21,793 nt of DNA from Bacteroidales bacterium (GTDB lineage Bacteria > Bacteroidota > Bacteroidia > Bacteroidales > F082), in contig JALNZU010000047.1 in the NCBI GenBank assembly GCA_023229245.1, positions 1 through 21,793 on the forward strand. The letters run 5' to 3'. The translations under genes were made by a program, and so were the position numbers. Of the stretch, positions 1 to 8,448 are shown in pieces; the first letter of the stretch is position 1; every line of letters begins with the position of its first letter. A model generated the notes under the pieces. That model ran no database searches and was not told the origin of the DNA. It saw only the letters and a program-made list of their open reading frames with translations.

Positions 1-3000
1 CCTTGGCAAAAGCATCCGCATGGATAGATGGCTGATGATCGCTGTTAACAGGATCAGAAACAGGACTGAGTACGTTAGCACCATCCTGAATATTCACCTC
101 TATCTCAAAGCTAAGGTCTGAGCCGCCAGTATTAGTTACAGTCAGTTGCTGCACAGATGTCTGACCGGGTTCAAGGGTCTCGCTCAATGAGGATGGGCTG
201 AGGCTGATGGAAGCGGGTTGAGCCGGGAGCACAATCGAAACATCATCAAGATACCATGAGTGGGCATCATCTCCTTCATATACAAATGCTATATATATTG
301 CCTGTCCGGCATAACTGGTCAGGTCTAACACGGTTTCCGACCAAGGGATCTCAACTGAGGCAGGCGACCAGATTTCAACAAAGTCACCATTTTCAGGCAA
401 TCCACTGCCTGTACTGATGCGTACGCTATTTTTCCCATAGTACCCAGGATAGGCATGATAATTCCAAAAGCTTAGATAGATATCATCGTCGGCAGCTAAG
501 GCTACCTTAGGTGTTACAAGCCATCCTTCCTGCATAATACCAGGATTTCCGTATGTATGGGCTATAGAAGTTGTCCCGCCTGGAGTATGATTCTGAGTAG
601 TGTTGGATTCCCAGGTAGATAATTCACCGTCAATATTATATATATTCCAGCCAGCAGGTGGTATTTCTCCTTCGAAGTCTTCGTGCAGATTAGTTATTAT
701 AGGATCACCATCCACTATGAGTGTTACCGGAACAAACTGTATGGGGTTATGCCTATCATTGCTTTCAACAATAATGTTTGCTTGATAGGTAGCTGGATTT
801 ACATTAGCGGTAAAAGTTACGGTAACATCCGTTGTTTCGCCACCTGATACCTCTCCTTGATCGGGGTTCAGACTAAGCCAGCTACCATCACCCAACAATA
901 AGTTTGCTCGTATATTCCAGTTGCTGTTAAATCCAAAGTCATAGATACGATCCCATTCAATGGCATCTTGTGAGATAAAGCCGCCATTGCTGTTAGCCGG
1001 GCCGCCATCTAATCCTGCTACAAAAGCCCCTGCGGAGTGGGTATAGCTAAGACCGATCCATAGATCGGTTCCATCTATCGCAAAAGTCTCACTTAAACTG
1101 ATGATATTCCATGTGTTTTCATTTGCATTAAAAGCTTGTTCGTACAATAAGCTTCCGGGTGATGTAGTAGTTCCCGGCCCCCATATCATCAGCTTTGCAT
1201 CTGATGGAGTGTTATTTACAAACACATCGACTTTAGTAAGTGTTGATTGCGCAAGATGAGCTGTGATCTCGGAGGGAAATCTGACGGCAGTATAAAAAGT
1301 ACCACCGCTTGTCAAGCCAAGGGCATCGGCATTTTCTTTGTCGTAATGCAGGATGAAGGTATCGGCTGCACGTTCTGTTGCAGGCTGGCCACCTTTTGAG
1401 CTAGTTTTTTGCAGTGCAATAGTTGCGGGGTTCTTTTTTGCTCCTTCCTCAACATGAGTAATAGCTGTGGTAGTTCCCTGAGGGAAGTAATGCACCGCAG
1501 TTTCAAAGAGTAAGCTACCATTGCCTGAGTTTTTTATTGTTAGATTTTGCTGTGTGACCTCACCGCTGTTTAACAGGGCTTCTAACGACAGAGGTAAAAC
1601 TTCTATTGAAGGTATTTCAGCAGCAAGATCAAGGTAGAAAGTTACAAACTCATTATCCGGATTGATTCCTGCTCCAATAAATTTCATTTGATCTGGTGTA
1701 ACACCATTTACACTAAAGAACAGCCAGTCCTCAGCATCGACCATTCCTCTGCCAACAAGGTATTCGTTAAATGACATCATATCGCCGTCAGGAGTTCTGA
1801 CGAAGGCTCTACGTGTGTCAGGGAAAGGCGGCCATCCTTCGGAGCCGAATCCAAAGATTGTCCCATCATCGCCTACGGCTACAGGGCTGATGCTGCCGTT
1901 ATTAAAAGTATTTTCAATGATCTCAGTATTACCTGTCTTATCCCAGAGGAATATTTTGTCATCAACTGTGCCTGCTACATAATATCCATCGAAAGAAGCA
2001 GCAAACGCTTCGCCATAGCTATCTGGTGCAATCTGGATCAATTGATCGTTGTACCATATCACAGGTGATCGTGAGGCCATAGGTAGGTCAGCCCAACCAT
2101 ATACCACACTTCCATCTTTGCTGATGCCATTGGGTCGGTTGCCACCTGAATACAGATTGCCAATCATTTCATAGCCACCGGCTATCGTCCATTTAAAAGC
2201 TTTATACTGATAATCTGCAAAATACTGCATCCCAACTATAGTTGTACCATCAGCAGTCATACCCCAGGTAGAATTATAATCTACCGAAGTAGGTTCGCCT
2301 ACTGCAGGATTAATGCCTAAATATGTCCATTGCTGTGTTTGAGGATCCCAGTAACCGGCCATAGTAACTTCAGAGCCATTCACTATATATCCGGGATTAT
2401 TACTGGTTCCTGCAACTATACCTTCTTCGGATACTGCTTCAACCGATGGCTCAATACCTCCTATAGTCTTCAATCCATCAGTTTTTGACCATAACCATGC
2501 ATCGCCTCCTCCAAAACCCGTAATAGCAACATATTCTCCTGTCAAACTAATATCTACCGGAAAAGTATAATCAGGCAACAAAATAATAACTTCAGCATTG
2601 GCCCCTTCCATAATAGTTGCATTAACGGGTATAGTAAGTTCCGAGCTGCTCGGGTCATTGCTGGTAATAGTTATTACAGCTTGATATTCACCTAACTCCA
2701 TATCGGTTGGATCAAAAACCAATTGATGTACTTTGGTTTGTCCGGCACTAATATCACCTGAGGTATGATCTATTGAAAGCCATCCTTCTGTGGTTCCCAC
2801 ATAAGAATAACTAATAGAGTACACTAAGTTTTCCACTCCTATGTTTTTAACCGAAAGTTTTTTTGTGACAGGCCCCGTATCCGGTACATTCACATTAAAC
2901 TGCTGTGGAGTAACAGCGATTACGGGATCAGTATTGAAGTCGTCACCAATATATACATCATCCACTATCCAGTCATGTGCATAGTCGCCCGTATACCTAA

Positions 3001-3502
3001 ACCCAATATAAATTGTTTGACCTGCATAAGGAGCCAGGTTTAAGGTTACCTGTTCCCAGTTGCTATTAGGTACATCCGGATTCCATACTTCGGTGAACTG
3101 ATTATCTGCCGGGTTACCGCTACCGGTACTGATTAGCACGCTATTATAGCCATAAAAATCAGGATCAAAATTGATATTCCAGAACGCTAAAACCATTGGT
3201 CCAGAAGAAGGAAGGGTAATGGCGGGGCTTACTAACCATCCGTCCTGATTACCCATTGCCCAACCGTGTAATGCACTTTGGTTGCCGCCATTGGTATGAT
3301 TTACACCTTGAATGAGATCCCAGCAGATACCTGAGCCATCTATATCATAAACTGACCAGCCAGATGGAGGGAAAGCAGCGCCCTCAAAATCTTCGTCCAA
3401 AGGGAAAGACCCTGATTGTGCAGCAACAGGTACAAAAGGTAAAAGAAGCATCATCAAAAAATAAAGCTTCCATTGTTTTGATATTAAAGTAGTTTTCTGC
3501 AT
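1..3502 (-). CDS. Large secreted multidomain protein with choice-of-anchor J (cleaved adhesin) domains, partial
   Basis: The reading frame stays open from the ATG at 3502 to the left edge, so at least 1167 residues are present and the C-terminus is missing. Residues 1-29 form a signal peptide (MQKTTLISKQWK, hydrophobic LMMLLLPFVPV, cleavage near AAQ). A choice-of-anchor J/cleaved-adhesin domain follows at about 34-185, recognised by DEDFEG, PPSGW, DGWLVSP, STGSG and the DDVYIG end. Next come an Ig-like/ASH-type segment, a stretch with WxxxxG-type propeller-like repeats (about 320-610), further Ig-like segments and a second anchor-J domain beginning at NLHEDFEGEIPPAGW. Such proteins are exported, often by the type IX system, whose C-terminal sorting domain would lie outside the window. 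It may be an adhesin or degradative enzyme accessory; the substrate cannot be inferred. Domain recognition is good, function weak. Confidence 0.88.
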   Translation of the reverse strand, partial: MQKTTLISKQWKLYFLMMLLLPFVPVAAQSGSFPLDEDFEGAAFPPSGWSVYDIDGSGICWDLIQGVNHTNGGNQSALHGWAMGNQDGWLVSPAITLPSSGPMVLAFWNINFDPDFYGYNSVLISTGSGNPADNQFTEVWNPDVPNSNWEQVTLNLAPYAGQTIYIGFRYTGDYAHDWIVDDVYIGDDFNTDPVIAVTPQQFNVNVPDTGPVTKKLSVKNIGVENLVYSISYSYVGTTEGWLSIDHTSGDISAGQTKVHQLVFDPTDMELGEYQAVITITSNDPSSSELTIPVNATIMEGANAEVIILLPDYTFPVDISLTGEYVAITGFGGGDAWLWSKTDGLKTIGGIEPSVEAVSEEGIVAGTSNNPGYIVNGSEVTMAGYWDPQTQQWTYLGINPAVGEPTSVDYNSTWGMTADGTTIVGMQYFADYQYKAFKWTIAGGYEMIGNLYSGGNRPNGISKDGSVVYGWADLPMASRSPVIWYNDQLIQIAPDSYGEAFAASFDGYYVAGTVDDKIFLWDKTGNTEIIENTFNNGSISPVAVGDDGTIFGFGSEGWPPFPDTRRAFVRTPDGDMMSFNEYLVGRGMVDAEDWLFFSVNGVTPDQMKFIGAGINPDNEFVTFYLDLAAEIPSIEVLPLSLEALLNSGEVTQQNLTIKNSGNGSLLFETAVHYFPQGTTTAITHVEEGAKKNPATIALQKTSSKGGQPATERAADTFILHYDKENADALGLTSGGTFYTAVRFPSEITAHLAQSTLTKVDVFVNNTPSDAKLMIWGPGTTTSPGSLLYEQAFNANENTWNIISLSETFAIDGTDLWIGLSYTHSAGAFVAGLDGGPANSNGGFISQDAIEWDRIYDFGFNSNWNIRANLLLGDGSWLSLNPDQGEVSGGETTDVTVTFTANVNPATYQANIIVESNDRHNPIQFVPVTLIVDGDPIITNLHEDFEGEIPPAGWNIYNIDGELSTWESNTTQNHTPGGTTSIAHTYGNPGIMQEGWLVTPKVALAADDDIYLSFWNYHAYPGYYGKNSVRISTGSGLPENGDFVEIWSPASVEIPWSETVLDLTSYAGQAIYIAFVYEGDDAHSWYLDDVSIVLPAQPASISLSPSSLSETLEPGQTSVQQLTVTNTGGSDLSFEIEVNIQDGANVLSPVSDPVNSDHQPSIHADAFAK

Positions 3503-3532
3503 TTGTTAATTATTTATGTTTATTAAAAAAAT

Positions 3533-3706
3533 TTATGAGGTTTCTGAAGTATTTTCAGTATCAGCCTTACTAGATGTGCTTTTGACAAAATCCAATACTT
3601 TGATCAATGCCTTTTTCTCCAACTTTTTTTGGTGGATCATTTTTTTGAGGTCAAGTTCAAGAGGTAGATCTTGTGGATCATGCTTTTCGGGCGGGACCTT
3701 GCTCAT
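3533..3706 (-). CDS. Candidate small lysine-rich protein (57 aa), function unknown
   Basis: An ATG at 3706 opens a 57-codon frame beginning MSKVPPEKHDPQDLPLELDL, followed by a lysine-rich amphipathic stretch (KKMIHQKKLEKKALIKVL) and a Ser/Thr/Glu-rich tail. It has no signal peptide or membrane segment. A longer in-frame start exists at 3778. I prefer 3706 because a perfect TAnnTTTG promoter element lies 15 nt upstream, so transcription would begin inside the longer version. The gene ends 30 nt before the secreted-protein start and could be cotranscribed with it. I do not recognise a family. The composition looks protein-like, but so short a frame could be chance. Confidence 0.5.
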   Translation of the reverse strand: MSKVPPEKHDPQDLPLELDLKKMIHQKKLEKKALIKVLDFVKSTSSKADTENTSETS

Positions 3707-3721
3707 CAGGCTTTTTAGTGG

Positions 3722-3729
3722 CAAATGTA
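3722..3729 (-). promoter_or_regulatory. Bacteroidota -7 promoter element TACATTTG
   Basis: Read on the minus strand this is TACATTTG, a full match to TAnnTTTG. It lies 15 nt before the ATG at 3706. The upstream -33 TTTG is not clear, so the call is moderate. Confidence 0.45.
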
Positions 3730-3843
3730 GATTGCTTTTAAAAGGAAGGGCTGATAATGGAATGGCACATATCCACATCAGAAAACAGGTTTCAGTACAA
3801 CATCAGTGCTACAGGAAGTTGTAAGCTACTGTGTGTATGACTG

Positions 3844-5517
3844 TTATATTGAAGACAAAAATTCGGATAATCCGGTATCGGAATTGGTGAGCTTTAGTTT
3901 TCTGCGTAAACGGGTACGCGCCACTTCGATACTTCTCAAGCTTTGTCCGGTAATTGAGGCAATTTCTTTGGTACTCATATGCATTTTCAGAAATGCGCAA
4001 AGCCGTCTTTCGTTGGTAGTCAGGTCGGGACATATGGTTTGTAACTTCTCGTAAAACTCATTATGAACCCCTTGAAACAGAAGCTCAAACTCATCCCATA
4101 CATCATCTTTTTGTGCTTTCTCTAAATCACGTAATATCTCACGTATGATTCCCTGATCTTCTTTCCTGAAATTTGGGCTGTGTTTCAACAGTTTTTGGGC
4201 AATCGTATCAACCAACTCGTTTTTCTTTATCTGATACATGACCTGAGTGGTCATTTCTTTTCTTTTTACCTCTAACTCCTTTTCTAACGCATCTTTTTCC
4301 AGGCTCAGATTTTTTGTAGCAAAATCGCTTACTTCTTTCTCAAGTCGTAGCCTTTTCAACCGATTTTTAGTGAGTACAAAAAGCAGGACTACCAAGGCAA
4401 TGATCATTATCAGTATGACTGCAATGAACATATAGCCCTGCTCTTTCTTTTTCTGTTCAATCTGTCGAAGCTTTTCCTTTTCGGTAAACTGTGCATTAAG
4501 CTCTAAACTTGTCAATTCGCGCATAGTCTCCTCAGCCATCAGCTCATCTTCCAACTCCTTCATCAATATATGATACTTAAGAGCCGAATCAGCTTTTTGA
4601 AGTTCATTATAATATTGAAAAAGAAAGCTATATATACTTTGACTCAAGCTTTTGCTACCAACTATCAGAGCCAGTTCGGCAGCTTTGTACAAGCTTTTTT
4701 CAGCCTGCTTATATTCTTTTCGAGATAGATAATAGCTTCCTATATTTCTATAGGATGATGCCATCCCAGACACATTATTATTTTTTATCCTAAGGTCCAA
4801 GGCTGTTTGCAACGCCTGAAATGCAAGATCATATTGCTGGGTATCAATATATATGTTACCCAGATTATTATATAACATGGCTAGATACTCATCTTCAGCC
4901 GAAAGACTTTTAGCTAGATGTATTCCTTTTTGATAGTATGAAATAGCTGTATCAACTTTACCAAGCTCACGATTGATTATTCCCAGGTTGTTGTAAAAAG
5001 TAACTATCTCGGGAAGAGTCTCACCCTTATTATCAGTTGTAGTAAGCTCATCTAATAGCTGTAGTGCTGATAAATAGATAGGTTCAGCATTTTCAAACTG
5101 ATTCATCTGCATATGTATAGCCCCTATATTGGCTAATCCAAAAGCAATCTTTTGCTTGTTGTCTTTCTCTCTTTGTATGGCAAGATATTGATAAAACGAA
5201 CGGGAGGCTGCTTCAAACATTCCCAGAGTAAAATATACCACACCTGCATTTGACAAGGCTGACGCATATATTTCTGATCCCTGCTGCCGTTCGGCTAGCT
5301 CAAGAGCCTGTTCGGCATAGTCCAACGACAAATGCAGATCGGTGTACAGATAAGTTCGGGAAAGCATGATCAGCGCATCAATACGGGTTGAATCGGACTT
5401 AGACACACGCAGTAGCTGCTGAAGCGAATCAGTCTGCCGATCCTCAGCTGTAACAGTCAAGCTAAGCAATGTAATATTTATACATATCAACCAAATTGTA
5501 TCATAGGTCCGTTTCAT
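3844..5517 (-). CDS. TPR-repeat, membrane-anchored protein with C-terminal LuxR-like HTH
   Basis: This 557-residue protein begins with a signal sequence (MKRTYDTIWLICINITLLSL), followed by about 300 residues of tetratricopeptide repeats (motifs such as ALSNAGVVYFTLGMFEAA, LYNNLGNIYIDTQQYDLA). A single transmembrane helix lies near 361-383, then a charged coiled coil. The C-terminal helix-turn-helix resembles GerE/LuxR (LTTNERRLCAFL, STKEIASITGQS, RSIEVARTRLRRKL, about 497-545). It is built like Bacteroidota sensor kinases but carries an HTH in place of the kinase, so it may be a membrane-tethered one-component regulator. In-frame ATGs also exist at 5532 and 5568. I chose 5517 because it places the signal peptide at the N-terminus. 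It lies 52 nt behind trmO and probably shares its transcript. Ligand and target genes are unknown. Confidence 0.85.
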   Translation of the reverse strand: MKRTYDTIWLICINITLLSLTVTAEDRQTDSLQQLLRVSKSDSTRIDALIMLSRTYLYTDLHLSLDYAEQALELAERQQGSEIYASALSNAGVVYFTLGMFEAASRSFYQYLAIQREKDNKQKIAFGLANIGAIHMQMNQFENAEPIYLSALQLLDELTTTDNKGETLPEIVTFYNNLGIINRELGKVDTAISYYQKGIHLAKSLSAEDEYLAMLYNNLGNIYIDTQQYDLAFQALQTALDLRIKNNNVSGMASSYRNIGSYYLSRKEYKQAEKSLYKAAELALIVGSKSLSQSIYSFLFQYYNELQKADSALKYHILMKELEDELMAEETMRELTSLELNAQFTEKEKLRQIEQKKKEQGYMFIAVILIMIIALVVLLFVLTKNRLKRLRLEKEVSDFATKNLSLEKDALEKELEVKRKEMTTQVMYQIKKNELVDTIAQKLLKHSPNFRKEDQGIIREILRDLEKAQKDDVWDEFELLFQGVHNEFYEKLQTICPDLTTNERRLCAFLKMHMSTKEIASITGQSLRSIEVARTRLRRKLKLTNSDTGLSEFLSSI

Positions 5518-5569
5518 TAGTCCGGCTTTCATGTCATGCGTTGTTTCATAGGCAGCTTTACCTGACAAA

Positions 5570-6037
5570 TTATTCTTTTTCCTGAGTTTTTTCAGGCGGT
5601 ATTCTTCCGGCTACCCAACCATCCACCGCCTGTTCTCTATGATCAATGGCAGGAATAAATGGCTTGATATCCAATAGTGGTGTCCGATCCAACATATCGG
5701 CCTGATTGAAATACAATCGGTTATCTTCTATTTTCACCAATTCGACTATAGACATCCCTATTGGGTTTGGCCTATGCGGGCTTCGGGTGGCAAATACTCC
5801 CCTTGGCGTATCATCAAAACGGGGTATCTGCTTCAAAGCAGCCGGTCTTGCTTGGTGAAAGTGAAATATCAGTATCAGATGTGAGAATCCTTCTAAATCG
5901 GACAAGCCTTCTGTAAAAGCTTCATCCAACTCTGCCACAGCCATCATGCTTTGCTGAGCAAAGGCAGCTTGTGCAGGGGTACTCTCTCTATCCGTATATT
6001 GTGTGCGTATAACACCTATGGGATGATATTGTATCAT
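5570..6037 (-). CDS. trmO: tRNA (N6-threonylcarbamoyladenosine37-N6)-methyltransferase, TrmO family
   Basis: The 155-residue protein is a single TrmO/YaeB (former UPF0066, VirR/TsaA) domain. Members use SAM to methylate N6 of t6A37 in some tRNAs that read ACY codons. Signatures visible are HPIGVIRT (5-12), GFSHLILIFHFH (50-61), the family hallmark ATRSPHRPNPIG (83-94) and DMLDRTPLLDIKPF (114-127). E. coli TrmO is longer, with a C-terminal extension; the single-domain form is common in bacteria and archaea. The start is 19 nt downstream of pdxJ, which argues for a pdxJ-trmO operon. No defects are visible. Confidence 0.93.
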   Translation of the reverse strand: MIQYHPIGVIRTQYTDRESTPAQAAFAQQSMMAVAELDEAFTEGLSDLEGFSHLILIFHFHQARPAALKQIPRFDDTPRGVFATRSPHRPNPIGMSIVELVKIEDNRLYFNQADMLDRTPLLDIKPFIPAIDHREQAVDGWVAGRIPPEKTQEKE

Positions 6038-6056
6038 ATAGTATCAGTATTGACAG

Positions 6057-6782
6057 CTAAACAGCCTGAATGAGCAACTGACGGCGATACAACTGAATAG
6101 TATTCTCTATCCCATAATAAAGCGCATCACTGATCAAGGCATGACCTATTGAAACTTCCAAAAGATCAGGTATATGAGCTGCAAAATAAGATAGGTTTTG
6201 CAGGTTCAGGTCATGGCCTGCATTTAATCCCAAGGCTACCTGTTGAGCCTCTTTGGCAGCTTCTATAAAAGGTGCTATAGCTTTCTCTCGGTCAGCAGGG
6301 AAAAGACTTGCATAGCTTTCGGTGTACAGCTCCACCCTATCCGTACCTGTCTCCGCTGCATGCGTAACCATACGAGGATCAGGATCAACGAAAATAGAAA
6401 CCCGAATACCTTCTGCCTGAAAACGCTGTATGACATCTTTCAGAAAAGAAGCATGCTTCACCGTATCCCACCCATGATCGGAAGTCAACTGATCCGGATC
6501 ATCCGGTACTAAAGTAACCTGCTCAGGTTTGTTGTTCAATACTAATTGAATAAAGTCTTCGGTAGGATTCCCTTCTATATTAAACTCGGTGGTGATCAAC
6601 GGCCTGAGCAATCCTACATCCGTATAGGTAATATGCCGTTGATCAGGACGCGGATGAATTGTAATCCCTTCTGCTCCAAATCGTTCACAATCAGTGGCAA
6701 ACTGTTGTACATCAGGCAAATTACCGCCACGGGCATTGCGCAATGTAGCAACCTTGTTGATATTCACGCTTAGTCGTACCAT
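6057..6782 (-). CDS. pdxJ: Pyridoxine 5'-phosphate synthase
   Basis: PdxJ condenses 1-deoxy-D-xylulose 5-phosphate with 3-amino-2-oxopropyl phosphate to form pyridoxine 5'-phosphate, the last step of the DXP-dependent vitamin B6 route, as a cytosolic TIM barrel. The 241 residues match the family length. Landmarks are LSVNINKVATLRNARGG (4-20), GITIHPRPDQRHI with the catalytic His43 (39-51), FNIEGN with Glu70, VTLVPD (89-94), VSIFVDPDP (128-136), LGLNAGHDLN with His190 (184-193) and the phosphate loop EVSIGHALISDAL (209-221). A full TAnnTTTG element lies about 20 nt upstream of the ATG. trmO follows closely on the same strand. The gene is transcribed divergently from dtd. Confidence 0.97.
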   Translation of the reverse strand: MVRLSVNINKVATLRNARGGNLPDVQQFATDCERFGAEGITIHPRPDQRHITYTDVGLLRPLITTEFNIEGNPTEDFIQLVLNNKPEQVTLVPDDPDQLTSDHGWDTVKHASFLKDVIQRFQAEGIRVSIFVDPDPRMVTHAAETGTDRVELYTESYASLFPADREKAIAPFIEAAKEAQQVALGLNAGHDLNLQNLSYFAAHIPDLLEVSIGHALISDALYYGIENTIQLYRRQLLIQAV

Positions 6783-6801
6783 ATTTATATATTATATCCA
6801 A

Positions 6802-6809
6802 CAAAAGTA
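6802..6809 (-). promoter_or_regulatory. -7 element TACTTTTG for pdxJ-trmO
   Basis: The minus strand reads TACTTTTG, a full TAnnTTTG match, 19 nt before the pdxJ ATG. The sequence around it is AT-rich with no convincing -33 TTTG. Confidence 0.5.
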
Positions 6810-6869
6810 ATTTAAAAAATTTATGCCTGTATAAAAAACCTGTTAATGGTTTAGTTCAGGCTTTATAAG

Positions 6870-6877
6870 GATATTTG
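6870..6877 (+). promoter_or_regulatory. Probable -7 element GATATTTG for dtd
   Basis: This is a 7-of-8 match to TAnnTTTG, 16 nt upstream of the dtd ATG, in the 111-nt divergent interval shared with pdxJ. Confidence 0.35.
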
Positions 6878-6893
6878 CACAAAGAAAAAGATT

Positions 6894-7343
6894 ATGCGGT
6901 TAGTCATTCAACGTGTACAAAGTGCATCGGTAGAAATAGAGGGTGCTGTGACAGCTAAGATAGGGCCTGGCATGCTCATATTAATAGGTATTGAACAGAT
7001 TGATACTAAAGAAGATGCTCTCTGGCTGAGTAAAAAAATCAGTTCGTTGCGTATCTTTCCGGATGCTGACGATAAAATGAATATTGATATCCACCAGTCA
7101 GGAGGATCTGTGTTAGTTGTCAGTCAGTTTACCTTACATGCCAACACCAAAAAAGGTAACCGGCCAAGCTATATACGGGCTGCTGCTGCTGAGCATGCCA
7201 TTCCCTTATACGACTATTTCATCGAACAGCTACGAGAAAATGGTTTACAAGTAGAGACAGGGATGTTTGGCGCTATGATGCAAGTTAAGTTGGTGAACGA
7301 TGGACCGGTAACTATATTCATGGATTCAAAAAGCAAAGAATAA
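6894..7343 (+). CDS. dtd: D-aminoacyl-tRNA deacylase
   Basis: Dtd hydrolyses D-amino acids (and glycine mis-charged on tRNA-Ala) from tRNA, a chiral proofreading step in the cytosol. The 149 residues match the family length. Both hallmark motifs are intact: SQFTL (77-81), and TGMFGAMMQV leading into NDGPVT (135-140), which carries the Gly-Pro cross-subunit motif. The N-terminus MRLVIQRVQSASVEI is typical. The gene converges with the sugar-kinase gene, the two stops being separated by only 18 nt. I see no terminator hairpin between them. Confidence 0.97.
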   Translation: MRLVIQRVQSASVEIEGAVTAKIGPGMLILIGIEQIDTKEDALWLSKKISSLRIFPDADDKMNIDIHQSGGSVLVVSQFTLHANTKKGNRPSYIRAAAAEHAIPLYDYFIEQLRENGLQVETGMFGAMMQVKLVNDGPVTIFMDSKSKE

Positions 7344-7361
7344 GATTTTACTGTACGTATT

Positions 7362-8213
7362 TCAGCTAAGCTCGCCCATATAATATTCAGCCAAAGCTGA
7401 TGCGGGGTCTTCGACAAAATGGAGCTTATTTGCGCCTTGCTTATGGAGCCGTTGGATCAGTATCTCTCTGAAGTTCCAGGCAACGGCACCGGTAAAACCT
7501 ATTTTATAGGATTGAAAATCAGGTATCCTGAGTAGTAATGCGTGGATAAAGCTATCGAAGGCATCCGAAACTAATTGAGCACAAAAAGGATGCGCTATAT
7601 GTTCACCTACAAACCTAGCCATATCAGCTAAGAATGCTGATGGGCGTTTAGATTTATAGATGCTGTTCAATATTTTTTCTCTTGTTTTATTCCCTGTTGA
7701 GAGGAATGCATCGTGCAAAGCTTGGGGCAGATCGCCAAAAAGGAACGCAGTGATGAATAATTTCCCTATATGTGCGCCGCTGCCTTCATCCGAGAGCAGA
7801 TAGCCTAAGGAAGGGATCTGCCGGACTATGGTGTTTCCGTCATACAAACATACATTTGAGCCGGTACCTAACACGCAAGCTATTCCGGTTTCCTGTCCTA
7901 ACAAAGCCCGCGCAGCTCCTTCTATATCTGTTTTGACTTCCATTAGAACATCGCCAAAAACATGTTGAAACGCCTGCGAGATCAACTGACAATGCTCAGA
8001 AGTGCTGCAGCCAGCGCTATAAAAGATGATGCGCTCGGGAGCAAAGTCATCTAACTCAGGAAAAACAGTCTGATGCAGTATATCGTAAAAAATATGTATG
8101 TCGCCATGAAACGGATTGAATCCATTGGAAACAAACCTTGACACTATCGTTCTTCCGTCTATGAGTATCCAGTCAATTTTCGTAGCTCCGCTCTCGCCCA
8201 ATAAGAGTTTCAT
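7362..8213 (-). CDS. BadF/BadG/BcrA/BcrD-type N-acetylglucosamine kinase-like protein
   Basis: The 283-residue protein has the ASKHA ATPase fold of the BadF/BcrA family. Visible elements are the phosphate-1 loop GESGATKIDW (6-15), DIEGAARALLG (97-106), the phosphate-2 loop VLGTGSNVCLYDG (114-126), GYLLSDEGSGAHIG (137-150) and a late TGAVAWNF adenosine-side motif. In Bacteroidota this single-domain type is usually annotated as N-acetylglucosamine kinase, phosphorylating GlcNAc or related amino sugars from cell-wall recycling. Substrate identity is inferred from the family only. It is convergent with dtd and divergent from ndk. The 235-nt upstream interval has two inverted repeats that could be operators. 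Confidence 0.85.
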   Translation of the reverse strand: MKLLLGESGATKIDWILIDGRTIVSRFVSNGFNPFHGDIHIFYDILHQTVFPELDDFAPERIIFYSAGCSTSEHCQLISQAFQHVFGDVLMEVKTDIEGAARALLGQETGIACVLGTGSNVCLYDGNTIVRQIPSLGYLLSDEGSGAHIGKLFITAFLFGDLPQALHDAFLSTGNKTREKILNSIYKSKRPSAFLADMARFVGEHIAHPFCAQLVSDAFDSFIHALLLRIPDFQSYKIGFTGAVAWNFREILIQRLHKQGANKLHFVEDPASALAEYYMGELS

Positions 8214-8244
8214 CAGTTTTTAATTTTGTAACAATCAGTGTTTA

Positions 8245-8271
8245 AATCAGTTCAGTGAATTGGAACTGATT
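8245..8271. repeat. Inverted repeat, possible operator (9-bp arms, 9-nt loop)
   Basis: AATCAGTTC at 8245-8253 is exactly complementary to GAACTGATT at 8263-8271. It lies 32 nt upstream of the GlcNAc-kinase-like gene start, where a regulator could act. No T-run follows, so a terminator is less likely. Confidence 0.45.
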
Positions 8272-8349
8272 GAATTGTGTCTTTACCTGTACTCCTTCAA
8301 GATAATAAAAAGGTAAAAATAATCAAAAAGCTATATCGGCAAGCTTTGA

Positions 8350-8371
8350 TGTCAAGGTTTTGAGCTTGACA
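8350..8371. repeat. Inverted repeat, possible operator (7-bp arms, 8-nt loop)
   Basis: TGTCAAG (8350-8356) and CTTGACA (8365-8371) form perfect arms in the interval divergent between the kinase-like gene and ndk, about 40 nt upstream of the ndk -7 element. Confidence 0.4.
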
Positions 8372-8412
8372 CTTTGAGTTGGTAATTTATTTTTCCGTTA
8401 TAAGGAAAAGCG

Positions 8413-8420
8413 TATTTTTG
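8413..8420 (+). promoter_or_regulatory. -7 element TATTTTTG for ndk
   Basis: A full TAnnTTTG match 28 nt upstream of the ndk ATG. The leader is short and AT-rich, as is common in this phylum. Confidence 0.55.
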
Positions 8421-8448
8421 CCGCCCAAAACAATATATATATCAGACT

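Noticed and set aside
600..1521. Short frames on either strand within the large secreted-protein gene
   Set aside because: The minus-strand frame from 3502 is continuous through them and has recognisable domains.
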